Shown piece by piece: positions 34,036-43,416 of a stretch of 64,000 nucleotides of DNA. A program made the translations under genes and the position numbers. A model generated the notes under the pieces. It was not told where the DNA came from. It saw nothing but the letters and a program-made list of their open reading frames with translations, and did no database searches. How positions within the stretch are numbered: the first letter of the stretch is position 1; the number at the start of each line of letters is the position of its first letter. Source of the DNA: Terrimonas sp937888905 (GTDB taxonomy: Bacteria; Bacteroidota; Bacteroidia; Chitinophagales; Chitinophagaceae); NCBI GenBank assembly GCA_937888905.1, contig CALATA010000004.1, positions 310,001 to 374,000 of the forward strand, in the 5' to 3' direction.

Positions 34036-37000
34036 ATGAAAGCAATTCTTTTGTTTGATCTCCGGCAGTTTGCGCGACAGTTGCCCGGTTATGTTATACT
34101 GCTGTTGCTGTTGTGCATGGGGATCTTCACCGGTAATAAATTCAATATGTCTGCCGGCGAAGGAATGGAGCTGAACTCACCCTATACTATCGGGTTCATG
34201 CTGGGACTGCTGAGCCTGACTGTGATCTTCATCGCCACCTTCTTCGCTATCCGGATGCTGTTTTCCGAATGGGACAATCGTGTTAACCTGCTCATTTTTA
34301 CCACGCCGGTACGTAAACGATCTTTTGCTACCGGTCGCTTTCTTTCTTTGTGGTTACTGACCTTGTCAGGGTTTCTGTTTATGACAACCGGTTTTGTAAT
34401 CGGTCAGCAAATGCGGGAGACCGGTACGGCTTTTCATTTCCTGCATTACGCTTATCCCTGGTTGTTTTTTGGTGTGATTAACAGCCTGCTGGTATGCAGT
34501 GTACTTTATTTTGCGGGATGGACCACACAGAATAAAATGCTGGTGGCCGTGACCGGTTTGCTGCTGTATGTGTTGTATATGGTGATCCTTCTTTTTTCCA
34601 ATTCACCGTTTATGGCACAAAGTGCGCCGCAGTCGGTAGAAGTGCAACAGGTGTCGGCTATCATCGATCCGTTTGGCGTTTCGGCCTATTTCCTGGAAAC
34701 GCGCAACTTCAGCGTACAGCAACGAAACACACTGATGGTGCCGCTGTCAGGCTATTGGTTACTGAACAGAATAATTGTGGTATTTCTTTCTTTATTGTTC
34801 GTATGGCTGGGCGCGCGCTCATTTTCCATTCATAAAAAAATAAAAAAAACGCGGGAACCAAAGGCGCTTGCCAGGCCGGAAACGGCATATGCTTATTTGC
34901 CTCTTGCTGTCAATACAGGAAAAGCCAGGTGGCTGAAAAGTCTCTGGTCATACGTGGGATTAGACCTGAAAATAACACTGCGCAGTATATCATTTGTGTT
35001 GTCGGCGATTGTGCTGTTGTTTTTATGTGGAATGGAAATGTATGCCGTCATCGAAAAAGGAATCCGCCTGCCCGGGAAATACGCGGATTCGGGATTGATG
35101 GCTACGTCCATTTCTGAGAATTTCTATCTTCCGGCAGTATTGCTCGTGGTTTATTTTGTCTACGACCTTTATTGGAAAAGTTATACGTCACGGTTTCATA
35201 TGCTGGAGCGGACGAGTGTGTTGTCCTCCGCAAAATACCTCGGGCATTGGATCAGTGTGAGCGTATTAATCAGCATTTATACCGTGTTGCTGCTTTTGCA
35301 GGGATTATTGTTTCAGTTTGCCTACGCTTATCCCCGGATTGATTGGCCTGCCTACGCAGGATTACTGGTCTTCAATACGCTTCCGCTGATACTGTTGATA
35401 GGTTTGCTGGTATGGATCAACAGCCTGTTTACAAAACCTTTTATCGGTTTGGGGGTAACGCTTATACTGGGCTTTTTGCTGGCCGGGCCTTTTGGCGCCA
35501 GGCTATTGCCGTATCCATTGCTGCGGTTCTTTTCCGGATTCAAAGGTGCTTACAGTGATTTCTGTGGTTACGGTGCTTATCTGTGGCCTTTTGTCCAGCG
35601 GTGGTTGGCAGGTGCATCATTCATAGGCTTGCTGTGGATACTGACCTATGCGATCCGTCGCCGGCGCATTTCGTTAGCGGGTATGGCAATGACTGTTGTT
35701 TGTATTGTGATGGCGGTATTTTCCGGCAGGCAATTCATGATGGGATATGTTCCGCGTTCATCAGCACAGCAGCAGGACAGCAATGCGGCCTACGAACAAC
35801 GTTACCGTCATTACCAGCAATTACCGCAACCTACCGTTACCGATGTGGTTACGAAGATCGATCTCTATCCATCGCAACAATCTTATACTGTTGATGGATA
35901 TTATGTTTTGCGCAATTTGACGTCCGACACGATCACGAAAGTGCTGATCAACTTTACGGAGGGGTTTGTTATTCAGCAGGCGATACTGGATGATCAATCG
36001 ATCGATACGACGGTAAAAGAAATCACGCTGAAGCGCACGATGCAGCCGGGTGATTCGTTGCAAATGAAATTTGCATTTTCTTATAAATGGTATGCTGTCA
36101 ACGGGCATCAATCGTTTAATGCCATAGTGGAAAATGGGTCATTTATGCGCATCAGCCGGTATTATCCGGCCATCGGTTATCAGCAGGAGCGGGAGATCAG
36201 TGAAGAGCGGATAAGACGTGGTTATGGTTTGGGAGCCGCTACAGCTTTGAAGAAACCGGAGGATCCACGCGATAACAACTGGGATTTTATTCAGTTGAAA
36301 ATGACGGTGTCGACGGAAAAAGGACAGACGCCGCTGGGAACAGGCGACTTGGTGAAACAATGGAATGAAGGAGGCAGCACCTATGCGGAGTTTTCTCCGG
36401 GACATCCGGTCCCGTTCCGGTTTGCGGTAGCTTCAGCGGTTTATGCGCAACGGAAGACTAATTATAAAGGAACAGATATAACGGTATTGTACCATCCGTT
36501 GCACGGGGAAAATGTAGATCACCTGATCGACAACATCAAGCAGACGATGGATTATTGCGAAGCAAACTTCGGACCTTATCCGTTCCGCTCAATACGGTTT
36601 GCAGAAGTGTCTTCTTTTACCCGTGGCTTTGCCGCCACGGCTTATCCCGGTATAATATTCATGACGGAGAACATGGTGTTTCACGCAGACCTCGGAGTTA
36701 ACCGTGAGCAGGATGTGATCAATGAACTGGCCGGTCATGAGTTGTCGCATTTGTGGTGGGGCAACAGCCAGCTTAGCGGCGATGAAAGGGAAGGATCGGT
36801 GATGCTGACGGAGACACTGGCCATGTATACCGAGATGATGTTGTATCGCAGGATGTACGGCGAAAAAAGGATGCGTGAGCGGTTGGCAGTTCATCAGCAA
36901 TTATATGATGAACAAAAAGGTTTTTCGGCAGAAGAGCCGCTGTATAAGGTAACGGGCAACAATACGCATATATCATATTCCAAAGGCGCGATAGTGATGG

Positions 37001-37173
37001 TGCGTATTGCAGAAATGATCGGCGAGGAAAAGGTGAACAGCGCGTTGCGGAATTTATTAGCGAAGCATCGTTATCCGTTGCAGCGGCCGGTTTCCACCGA
37101 CCTGATCGATGAGTTGCTGGCAGTGAGTGGGGAGCAACATCATGCGGAGATCAGGAGGTTGATGATGGAATAG
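34036..37173 (+). CDS. ABC-2 permease fused to an M1-family zinc aminopeptidase
   Basis: 1045 residues. Residues 1-560 hold about 12 hydrophobic helices in the ABC-2 permease style, in two blocks (1-260 and 300-560). Residues 590-1045 are a periplasmic M1 domain. Zinc motif GHELSHLWWGN gives HExxH at 901-905, and the third-ligand Glu lies in VMLTETLAMYTEM at about 926. GFAATAYPGIIFMTENM precedes it as the exopeptidase region. The HExxH-to-Glu spacing (20 residues) is slightly longer than the common 18. Partner is the ATPase 10 bp upstream. Known members in Bacteroidota are annotated as ABC permease/M1 aminopeptidases; the transported or cleaved substrate is unknown. Confidence 0.88.
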   Translation: MKAILLFDLRQFARQLPGYVILLLLLCMGIFTGNKFNMSAGEGMELNSPYTIGFMLGLLSLTVIFIATFFAIRMLFSEWDNRVNLLIFTTPVRKRSFATGRFLSLWLLTLSGFLFMTTGFVIGQQMRETGTAFHFLHYAYPWLFFGVINSLLVCSVLYFAGWTTQNKMLVAVTGLLLYVLYMVILLFSNSPFMAQSAPQSVEVQQVSAIIDPFGVSAYFLETRNFSVQQRNTLMVPLSGYWLLNRIIVVFLSLLFVWLGARSFSIHKKIKKTREPKALARPETAYAYLPLAVNTGKARWLKSLWSYVGLDLKITLRSISFVLSAIVLLFLCGMEMYAVIEKGIRLPGKYADSGLMATSISENFYLPAVLLVVYFVYDLYWKSYTSRFHMLERTSVLSSAKYLGHWISVSVLISIYTVLLLLQGLLFQFAYAYPRIDWPAYAGLLVFNTLPLILLIGLLVWINSLFTKPFIGLGVTLILGFLLAGPFGARLLPYPLLRFFSGFKGAYSDFCGYGAYLWPFVQRWLAGASFIGLLWILTYAIRRRRISLAGMAMTVVCIVMAVFSGRQFMMGYVPRSSAQQQDSNAAYEQRYRHYQQLPQPTVTDVVTKIDLYPSQQSYTVDGYYVLRNLTSDTITKVLINFTEGFVIQQAILDDQSIDTTVKEITLKRTMQPGDSLQMKFAFSYKWYAVNGHQSFNAIVENGSFMRISRYYPAIGYQQEREISEERIRRGYGLGAATALKKPEDPRDNNWDFIQLKMTVSTEKGQTPLGTGDLVKQWNEGGSTYAEFSPGHPVPFRFAVASAVYAQRKTNYKGTDITVLYHPLHGENVDHLIDNIKQTMDYCEANFGPYPFRSIRFAEVSSFTRGFAATAYPGIIFMTENMVFHADLGVNREQDVINELAGHELSHLWWGNSQLSGDEREGSVMLTETLAMYTEMMLYRRMYGEKRMRERLAVHQQLYDEQKGFSAEEPLYKVTGNNTHISYSKGAIVMVRIAEMIGEEKVNSALRNLLAKHRYPLQRPVSTDLIDELLAVSGEQHHAEIRRLMME

Positions 37174-37224
37174 GGTGAGCTGTGAATTGTCTGTAGCGTT
37201 CCCTGAGGTTCTCGAAGGGGCGCC

Positions 37225-37300
37225 AATGGTCAATGGTGAATAGTGAATTGTCAATAAACGAATAGGTTTTTCACTCCTGGTTCGTGTCGTCACGAAAACC
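37225..37300. repeat. composite intergenic repeat with heptamers and REP-like palindrome
   Basis: Five units AATGGTC, AATGGTG, AATAGTG, AATTGTC, AATAAAC (37225-37259) follow a CCCTGAG-gtt-CTCGAAGGG hairpin-like stretch (about 37200-37219). A TGGTTCGTG-tcgt-CACGAAAACC palindrome lies at 37278-37300. Confidence 0.75.
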
Positions 37301-37383
37301 GGCTTCCGCGATAAGCGTGAATTTTTAATTGCTGGTCGCGGACTAACATAAAAACCCCGATTCGTCATGAAATCTGACTGCTA

Positions 37384-38730
37384 TTATTTAAGAGCCTTCA
37401 CCAGTGAATAAACCGTACCGGTCTTATCCGTCATGATCAATATGCGTCCGCCTTTTACTGCTTCAAAATAACAATCAAATTTCTCCGTTTGCCCCTGGAA
37501 CCGATTGGTTAGTTGCATGTTCCAGTTGTTGACGGTGAATTTCCCTTTGTATACCTGGCGGGAAAATTTTTGATTGCCGACAACCCCGGATGCGCCGGTC
37601 TGGTCGCTTTGGTAGCTGCCATTACCCATAAAGGTGAATTCATGTGAGATTGATGTAGCCGTTGCCCCGGCGAAGCCTCCGCTGCTCACATAATAATAGG
37701 TGAGCGAAGCATAATCGCTGGCATTCCATTTACCCGGCAGATCGCCTGCCGCTACCGCGAATTTATTGCGGTATTGCATGCTGGCAGGTTTATCCCAACC
37801 GAATTCGTCATTGTGATAAACTCCGAATTCCTGCTCGTAAGCTGCTTTTCCGTTGGTAATAAATTCAAGATAGCGGCCATTACCATTGGAGTAATGCTTC
37901 TTGAACAACACCACGTGTACTTGTTTGCCGGTAGCTTTTTCAGTGGCATCTGCTTCGCAAAATGCAATGGATTCAAAACTTTGTATGGGTTTTATTTCCA
38001 TGTTCCGGATATTGGAGTAACGGGGGGCCACCAGAATATCCCATGCGTTGATGAGGCCGTCTCTCAGCACTGAATGATAAGCGTCCGCATTTTTGTTGGG
38101 ATAGTGTACCAGTACTTTCAGGTTGCCTTTGACAACTTCCGCCCAGCTTTCGCGTGCATAAGTGATCCATTGATCGTCCCAATTCGTACTCGCAAATTTG
38201 AAATTTGCCGTCGTGGCCGGTGGAGTATTAGTAATTGAGGCCTCAGGTTGTTTTAGCGTAATACTATTGTCGAAAGCCTCGATGGTTTTCAGGTATTGAT
38301 TGACATTGTTTGTCTTTACGACAAAACTCATACAGGTATTATAGCCGCTGGCTACTTTCAATACAACAGTCATATCTGTTCCGTTGAAGATCGCTTTACC
38401 ACCGGCCGAAAGAAAGCTCCAGCCCCGGCTTTGTGTAGGTGTTTCTTTTTGTGGACCGGCAGTTACCTGGTATTCTTTGGCGATCAGCAGCTCCCATTCG
38501 CTGTTGAAGTCTGCATCGACGGTTCCGGTGCTCGCCGTACTTTTGTATATGCCGATCATGCACCAGCTCTGCGTTTTATTGTCTATATGTGAATAATAGA
38601 TGTTGTTGCCCGCGGTTTGTTTTTTCCATGATTTCGGAGGGATAAAAGATGCAATGTCATAATTTTCTTGCTGAGCAGTTCCCTTTAAGGTGCAGGAGCA
38701 GAGAAAAGCAAATGCCAGGAGCGCTTTCAT
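37384..38730 (-). CDS. exported protein of unknown function
   Basis: 448 residues from ATG 38730 (MKALLAFAFLCSC); the codon at 38763 would add 11 unlikely residues. Signal peptide ends near GTAQQ (about 20). Two halves: an N-terminal part (YDIASFIPPKSWKKQ ... WCMIGIYKST ... YNTCMSFVVKTNN) and a C-terminal beta-rich part with SISHEFTFMGNGSYQSDQTG and NWNMQLTNRFQGQTEKFDCYFEA, which resembles lipocalin-like or calycin strands. I do not recognise a named family. The decayed gene 38744-38998 lies 13 bp upstream on the same strand. Confidence 0.65.
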   Translation of the reverse strand: MKALLAFAFLCSCTLKGTAQQENYDIASFIPPKSWKKQTAGNNIYYSHIDNKTQSWCMIGIYKSTASTGTVDADFNSEWELLIAKEYQVTAGPQKETPTQSRGWSFLSAGGKAIFNGTDMTVVLKVASGYNTCMSFVVKTNNVNQYLKTIEAFDNSITLKQPEASITNTPPATTANFKFASTNWDDQWITYARESWAEVVKGNLKVLVHYPNKNADAYHSVLRDGLINAWDILVAPRYSNIRNMEIKPIQSFESIAFCEADATEKATGKQVHVVLFKKHYSNGNGRYLEFITNGKAAYEQEFGVYHNDEFGWDKPASMQYRNKFAVAAGDLPGKWNASDYASLTYYYVSSGGFAGATATSISHEFTFMGNGSYQSDQTGASGVVGNQKFSRQVYKGKFTVNNWNMQLTNRFQGQTEKFDCYFEAVKGGRILIMTDKTGTVYSLVKALK

Positions 38731-38743
38731 TTTTATTTTAAAA

Positions 38744-38998
38744 CTACTGGTCGCTGCTGGCATGGCTATCCCCTGAAACGGGGAATTTACTGTCTTTTGG
38801 TTTTTCTTTGATGTCGATGTAAGGAATGTTATTCGGCTTCACGATATGACCCGTATAGGCGTCATTTTCCGACAAATACTTTTAAATGATAAGGTACCAG
38901 GATGCAACCCTAAGTTGGTTGGCATTGATCTTTCCGCTGCGGATATTGGCAATATCTCAGAGTTTTTGTTATAAGGCTCTTTTCTAATCTTCTGACAT
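38744..38998 (-). pseudogene. decayed small gene, remnant with in-frame stops
   Basis: Reading one minus-strand frame from ATG 38998 to a stop at 38744 gives 84 sense or stop positions with protein-like composition but four in-frame stops (TAG, TAA, TGA, TAA). The longest clean block (38744-38881) is 45 residues (for example SENDAYTGHIVKPNN, IDIKEKPKDSK). The upstream block contains RSGKINANQLRVASWY. No frameshift is needed to join them. I read this as the eroded end of a gene. A second frame is also open for about 50 codons across the upstream part, so the assignment of that part is uncertain. Confidence 0.4.
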
Positions 38999-39166
38999 AT
39001 TGTTTTTACTTAGAGGTTGACAGCCAATTATTTAAATCTGTTATTGGTTATAGTAGCAACGCGTGTGGGTATAAATTCGTGTGAAATGCGACGGGAATAA
39101 TCGAGAACATTTTTAAGAGTATAAATATTGGTTAAAGTTTATATATATTAGTGTATAACCTTTTCT
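38999..39166. other. AT-rich intergenic DNA before the DUF6119-like gene
   Basis: Visibly AT-richer than the rest of the window. No -7 box of standard form is seen before the start at 39167. The stretch is short and holds no frame I can support. Confidence 0.5.
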
Positions 39167-40921
39167 ATGACTGATGAGAGCAAACTAACTGTCTCAATAT
39201 CTCTTGTAAATACTGATTTGTTTGAGGTCACAGGATTCGATGACATTGTAACTGAACTCTTGTCTCGGGTAAACCAAAAAAAAGAGATATTTTTCCCTGT
39301 TACTGTAAATAACACCTATGCTGGAGAATTCCAAATACGGCTTTTTTCTTCTACGAACAACAAACCTCCCCAGTGGTTACATTTCTTAAAACCGTTACTG
39401 GTTCCACAGTCACCTATATTGAGCTGGAAGAATTTGAGTCATTCGTATATCTGCTTCGTCGGTTATCGTAATGAAATATTCTCTATCTCCGGCGGTTATG
39501 CTGGTAGAGGTATCTCTCACTACATGATTCAAGAATTTGGACTAGGTATAATTGTACGTGTCTTTAAAAAAGATAGTAAAGTAATAAAAAATATTCAGGA
39601 TCGTGGCCTGACGGGTAATTTACTGGGCCAGTCAAAGTTTTATAGAGGTGATCAACGTTTCTCTGACGAAAATCAGTTTGGTAAAATTTTTAAAAAAGTC
39701 CAAGCGGAGGTTAATAAGACAATATTGGAGAAAGAGTTTGCTTTTGGTCAGGATGATTTACGAAGTGCCTCAACTTGTCTTGCCAAAGAATCATTTCGGC
39801 TTTCTAAGTCAATTACTTTCGAAAAAACACTAGATATCGTAAAGCGACTTCATGAAATATGGAATCGCAAACCTAATTTTTCAATTAACAATGTTGAACA
39901 CTTATCGAAAAGAAAATCTATAAACAAATCTTTAATCGAAAGACTTGAAATTGCATTTATAGATAACTTATACAATAAATTTAAGAAGGGAGAAGATACT
40001 GATGTCGACTTTTGTAATAAAGATTTTTCAAAGTTTTTTGAAGCTGATCTTTTTTATATTGAAATTTCTAAAGATGAAAAAGTTAAAATAAGTTCTCATT
40101 CAACACTGCCGGAAATTATCGATCAATTGAAAATAACAAAGAATTACATGGATGATGGTATTGAACAATTTAAGTATAGCGTCTTATACCGCGAGGTAAT
40201 AAGCGAAAGTGAAGGCCATACATTAACAAACGCCTCGGTCCTTGAACATCTGCACGGTGAAATTGTTTATGAAGGGAAAGTATACTTTAGGCTTGACTGC
40301 GAGTGGTATAAAGTTCATTCTTCCTTTGTCAAGAACCTTAATAAGGAATGTGAGATAATAGTGAATCAGTTTTGGGATAATAATATAATAAAGGAGAAAT
40401 TTCTAAAGCAAGAGCGAGAAGGTTCATTCAATCGGAAATTTTTAAATAAGTTAAATTGGTATGTATTTGATACCATAACTCCTGATAATATAGAGTTTTC
40501 TGACATAATGAACTATACAGATGATGCAATCCATCTTTTTCATGTCAAAAAGGGATTCAATAATTCAGTTCGAGATTTAACCGCACAAATCCGGATTTCC
40601 GCAACTAGAGTTCAAGAGGATATGCGTAATGGATTCAAATACATCAAAAACGTGGAAAAAAGGACAAAGAGAAGTAAGATTGATGTTTTAGCGAATCAGA
40701 AATTCCCAGAAGGTGGTCTATCGTCACTTTTTGACAATAAGAAGCCCTATCAAATAATATTTACCTTGGTTTTCTGCGACCTTTCATTAAAGAATAGATC
40801 ATTAAAAACGAACGTCGAAGATTTTCAATCAAACATTGCAAAATTCTCGCTTATTGAAGTGAAAGAGACTTTAAATAATATGGGGTTTGGGTTCAAAATT
40901 GTGCAAGTTGATACTGCGTAG
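39167..40921 (+). CDS. DUF6119 / TIGR04141-like sporadically distributed protein
   Basis: 584 residues, cytoplasmic (no signal peptide or membrane segment). Two regions fit the TIGR04141/DUF6119 family from memory. One is about 107-190, where ISGGYAGRGISHYMIQEFGL is followed by an R-rich segment like the family FGLxxxxN ... vtG region. The other is about 440-500, where IEFSDIMNYTDD and HLFHVKKGFNNSVRDL resemble the family IEvCDL ... HVKR motif. The second is reminiscent of D-x(n)-(E/H)xK nuclease cores, which is only a speculation. No recognised partner gene is adjacent. Codon use is AT-rich and unlike all neighbours, suggesting horizontal transfer, which fits the patchy distribution known for this family. 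Function is unknown. Confidence 0.7.
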   Translation: MTDESKLTVSISLVNTDLFEVTGFDDIVTELLSRVNQKKEIFFPVTVNNTYAGEFQIRLFSSTNNKPPQWLHFLKPLLVPQSPILSWKNLSHSYICFVGYRNEIFSISGGYAGRGISHYMIQEFGLGIIVRVFKKDSKVIKNIQDRGLTGNLLGQSKFYRGDQRFSDENQFGKIFKKVQAEVNKTILEKEFAFGQDDLRSASTCLAKESFRLSKSITFEKTLDIVKRLHEIWNRKPNFSINNVEHLSKRKSINKSLIERLEIAFIDNLYNKFKKGEDTDVDFCNKDFSKFFEADLFYIEISKDEKVKISSHSTLPEIIDQLKITKNYMDDGIEQFKYSVLYREVISESEGHTLTNASVLEHLHGEIVYEGKVYFRLDCEWYKVHSSFVKNLNKECEIIVNQFWDNNIIKEKFLKQEREGSFNRKFLNKLNWYVFDTITPDNIEFSDIMNYTDDAIHLFHVKKGFNNSVRDLTAQIRISATRVQEDMRNGFKYIKNVEKRTKRSKIDVLANQKFPEGGLSSLFDNKKPYQIIFTLVFCDLSLKNRSLKTNVEDFQSNIAKFSLIEVKETLNNMGFGFKIVQVDTA

Positions 40922-40972
40922 TTGTCTTTTTACATTGTCTAATAGAATCTTTCAGTAAAATCTTAACGGTTA

Positions 40973-41010
40973 TTAAGCAAGCAATGAGAAATTATTGTTT
41001 GTTTGCTTAA
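40973..41010. terminator. inverted repeat between convergent genes, likely bidirectional terminator
   Basis: TTAAGCAA and TTGCTTAA close an imperfect longer stem between the DUF6119-like gene and the convergent 399-residue gene. It may mark the right end of the AT-rich insert. Confidence 0.55.
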
Positions 41011-41017
41011 ACACTGC

Positions 41018-42217
41018 TCACTTTAATGCTTTGTAATCCTCCGTTGATTTTTTATCTCCGAAAACATACTGGTAGATGTAATCGTAATTGAAACGACTGA
41101 CAAAGCTGTCCATCAGGTGAATGAATCCGCCGTATTTCAGGTCAACAGGCACATCGATGCTGAAGACAATCCATTGAGGCCCGGAAGCGTTGCAGGCTTC
41201 TTTTACACCCTTCTTCAGGCGCATCAGTGGATAATAAACCGAGGTGTAGCCATTTTTTTCCTGTGTCTGACTGGTCTTCAGCCAGTCGGAGACTCTACTT
41301 CTTTCATCGATGTTGTACAGGTCTGCTATATTCAGCTGCGTATTATGGCTGAGGTAGACGTATTCATTGTATTTGCCCTTCATCTGCTCTTTCAGGATCG
41401 CCAGTCCTTTTTTGGCCCGTTCTACTTCAGTGTCCCGCGCAGATTTTGCCATAACCGGGAATCGCTTCTCCAGCCGTCCGATGAATTCAGCAACGGTTAC
41501 CTGCTCAAAGGGTAATGGCTTATTGTCTTTGGTCATGATGATGTTATACCGTCTGCGGTCGGGATCAAGATAGTGATCGTATTTTTTCAGATTAGGGCTG
41601 TTGGCAAAATTCCGGTAGTTATACCAATCTTCGTAATAGTCGCCGGCGAATGTTCCCCTTTGTTTAACATCATACCTTGTTTGTATGAAATAGTAGTCAT
41701 CGGGTGATGAGAGCCAAACAGCTTGTTTGCCGATGCCCTGTAAATCGTTCGCCTGCATATACCAGGTGTTATAACTCCAGTTACCCGGCGATGGCGCGAA
41801 TTTTTGCGTCGCCGTTTTGGATACGTTATAATGCAGACGGCCGGTTACCCCGTAAGCATTGGGCAAGGCCTTGAAGTTGTCTTTTTCGGCTTCGTTATAA
41901 TCATAAGATCTGTCAGTGACCGGTAATACCTGCTCGGGCAACAGTTGAAAAACTGCCGGGTCTCCGAGCAAACCCGTAGGTGCGTAGGAAGACAGCCACC
42001 AGGAGGCCAGTTTCTGGCTGAAATCTATTTGCGCGGCCGTATATGTCCGACCGTTTTTCGAAACTGGTTTCGCTTGTGTAAACTGGAGTTTTTTCATCCA
42101 TCCAAGCTCCATGTTCTCAATATATTTTTTCTCATAGGCTCCCCGGCTATTGGCAAATTGTGCATTTACCTGGAAGGCGAAGAACAGCAACGGCAAAACA
42201 AAAATAGATGGTTTCAT
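41018..42217 (-). CDS. exported protein of unknown function
   Basis: 399 residues with signal peptide (1-20, FFAFQVNAQ). The rest is rich in Tyr, Asp and Lys with motifs such as SWWLSSYAPTGLLGDP, SPDDYYFIQTRYD, DHYLDPDRRRYN and QWIVFSIDVPVDLKYGGFIHLMDSFVS. A helical segment around 245-285 (RLEKRFPVMAKSARDTE) may be a short coiled coil. I do not recognise the family. It is convergent with the AT-rich DUF6119-like gene and separated from it by an inverted repeat. Confidence 0.65.
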   Translation of the reverse strand: MKPSIFVLPLLFFAFQVNAQFANSRGAYEKKYIENMELGWMKKLQFTQAKPVSKNGRTYTAAQIDFSQKLASWWLSSYAPTGLLGDPAVFQLLPEQVLPVTDRSYDYNEAEKDNFKALPNAYGVTGRLHYNVSKTATQKFAPSPGNWSYNTWYMQANDLQGIGKQAVWLSSPDDYYFIQTRYDVKQRGTFAGDYYEDWYNYRNFANSPNLKKYDHYLDPDRRRYNIIMTKDNKPLPFEQVTVAEFIGRLEKRFPVMAKSARDTEVERAKKGLAILKEQMKGKYNEYVYLSHNTQLNIADLYNIDERSRVSDWLKTSQTQEKNGYTSVYYPLMRLKKGVKEACNASGPQWIVFSIDVPVDLKYGGFIHLMDSFVSRFNYDYIYQYVFGDKKSTEDYKALK

Positions 42218-42351
42218 CTGGTTATTTTTTATTGAAATGGTTTAGTCAACCTCCGTCAAAATTGGGATGAAACAATCGCCGCGAAATAGTCCGAAACCGT
42301 GATTTGAACCGGATGGATAAAATCATGGTTTCAGGGGATAGGGCCAAACAA

Positions 42352-42374
42352 AAAAGCCTGCGTGTACCGCAGGC
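42352..42374 (-). terminator. terminator of the lipoprotein gene
   Basis: Hairpin GCCTGCG-tgtac-CGCAGGC (42356-42374) with an A-run on the plus strand (T-run in the transcript), 24 bp past the stop at 42398. Confidence 0.8.
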
Positions 42375-42397
42375 CTGACAAAACAAATACACCAACA

Positions 42398-43372
42398 CTA
42401 AAGTCTTAAACCAATTTCCAAAGCATCCCAGTTGCTTTTGAAAGAGGGAACCATCACAGGTGTGTACTGGTAATTCGGTGTGAATGTCACAATACCGGTG
42501 CCGGGTGTATTGACAGACTTGATACCAAGGTTTTCATATACGTTGGCCACGGTGCCGGTGGCGCGCATTTTTAACGGACGGCCGTCACTCATTTTTGCGT
42601 TAATGGTATACTTACCGATCGGAATATTATGGATTGCAAAATTGGCATAGTCGCCGATCTGCCTGGTAACCTTGAATGATCTTGTTTCACCATACATACC
42701 GGTGCCAATGGGAATCAGTTCTATCTCAATTACACCATTGTAAGGCAGATAACCTTCATAGTTTTCGCCGGCATAATTAATGTTGAAATTGAAAGACAAA
42801 GCGCCGCCGAAGTAATTGCTCTCATTATTTGGCTGCTGGCCCAACTCATCAGGATTACCCAGGCCGTAGGAGAGCAGGGCAAAATTTTTAACTACTCCTT
42901 GTCCGGAAGGAAAAGAACTGGCGCCGCCAACAGGATACAAGGCAAACACGGCGGGTGTTTCATTATAGTTGAGTGTAACCGCCGTACCGAAAAAATAGGC
43001 AGCGCCGGCAGGAATCGTAAATTCATAATATCCATTATCGTCGGTCAGCGCGCTTCCGCTGGAGTAAAAACCGCCGGTCATCGATGATGATACACCTATG
43101 TGTGCACCTTTTATCGGTCTGCCGGTTAAGTCGGCCACATAACCACGCGCCACTCCGGCTTTCACCGGCAGCGAAGGGTAATTCGGCATTTCAGGAATGG
43201 CATTGCCCATCACATTGGCATAATACTGCGTACCTGAAATATTGAAGCGTGTTTCGCCGTCAATCACGGGCAGATCGGGCTGATCTCCCCAGGAGCCGTT
43301 GCCGGAGTTGGAGTTTTTGGAACAACCTGTTATGGCCATAAATGGAACCAGCAGGAGATAGAGAAATTTCAT
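42398..43372 (-). CDS. lipoprotein with carboxypeptidase-regulatory-like domain
   Basis: 324 residues. The lipobox ITGC (Cys about 17) marks it as a lipoprotein, probably outer-membrane. A carboxypeptidase D regulatory-like domain at about 74-140 shows ARGYVADLTGRPIKGAHIGV and TDDNGYYEFTIPAGAAYFFG. The rest is beta-rich with no named family. Such proteins often sit near surface systems but no partner is visible. It is followed by its own terminator and lies 44 bp downstream of the YceI gene. Confidence 0.75.
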   Translation of the reverse strand: MKFLYLLLVPFMAITGCSKNSNSGNGSWGDQPDLPVIDGETRFNISGTQYYANVMGNAIPEMPNYPSLPVKAGVARGYVADLTGRPIKGAHIGVSSSMTGGFYSSGSALTDDNGYYEFTIPAGAAYFFGTAVTLNYNETPAVFALYPVGGASSFPSGQGVVKNFALLSYGLGNPDELGQQPNNESNYFGGALSFNFNINYAGENYEGYLPYNGVIEIELIPIGTGMYGETRSFKVTRQIGDYANFAIHNIPIGKYTINAKMSDGRPLKMRATGTVANVYENLGIKSVNTPGTGIVTFTPNYQYTPVMVPSFKSNWDALEIGLRL

Positions 43373-43416
43373 TTTAATGCTTGTTTAATGATTGTATAGT
43401 AAATGGTGGCTGGTTA

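Noticed and set aside
38885..38998. A second open frame over the decayed gene (about 50 codons, read from about 39000)
   Set aside because: No ATG start, no protein-like signature beyond chance, and the alternative frame matches better in composition; kept only as a caution.
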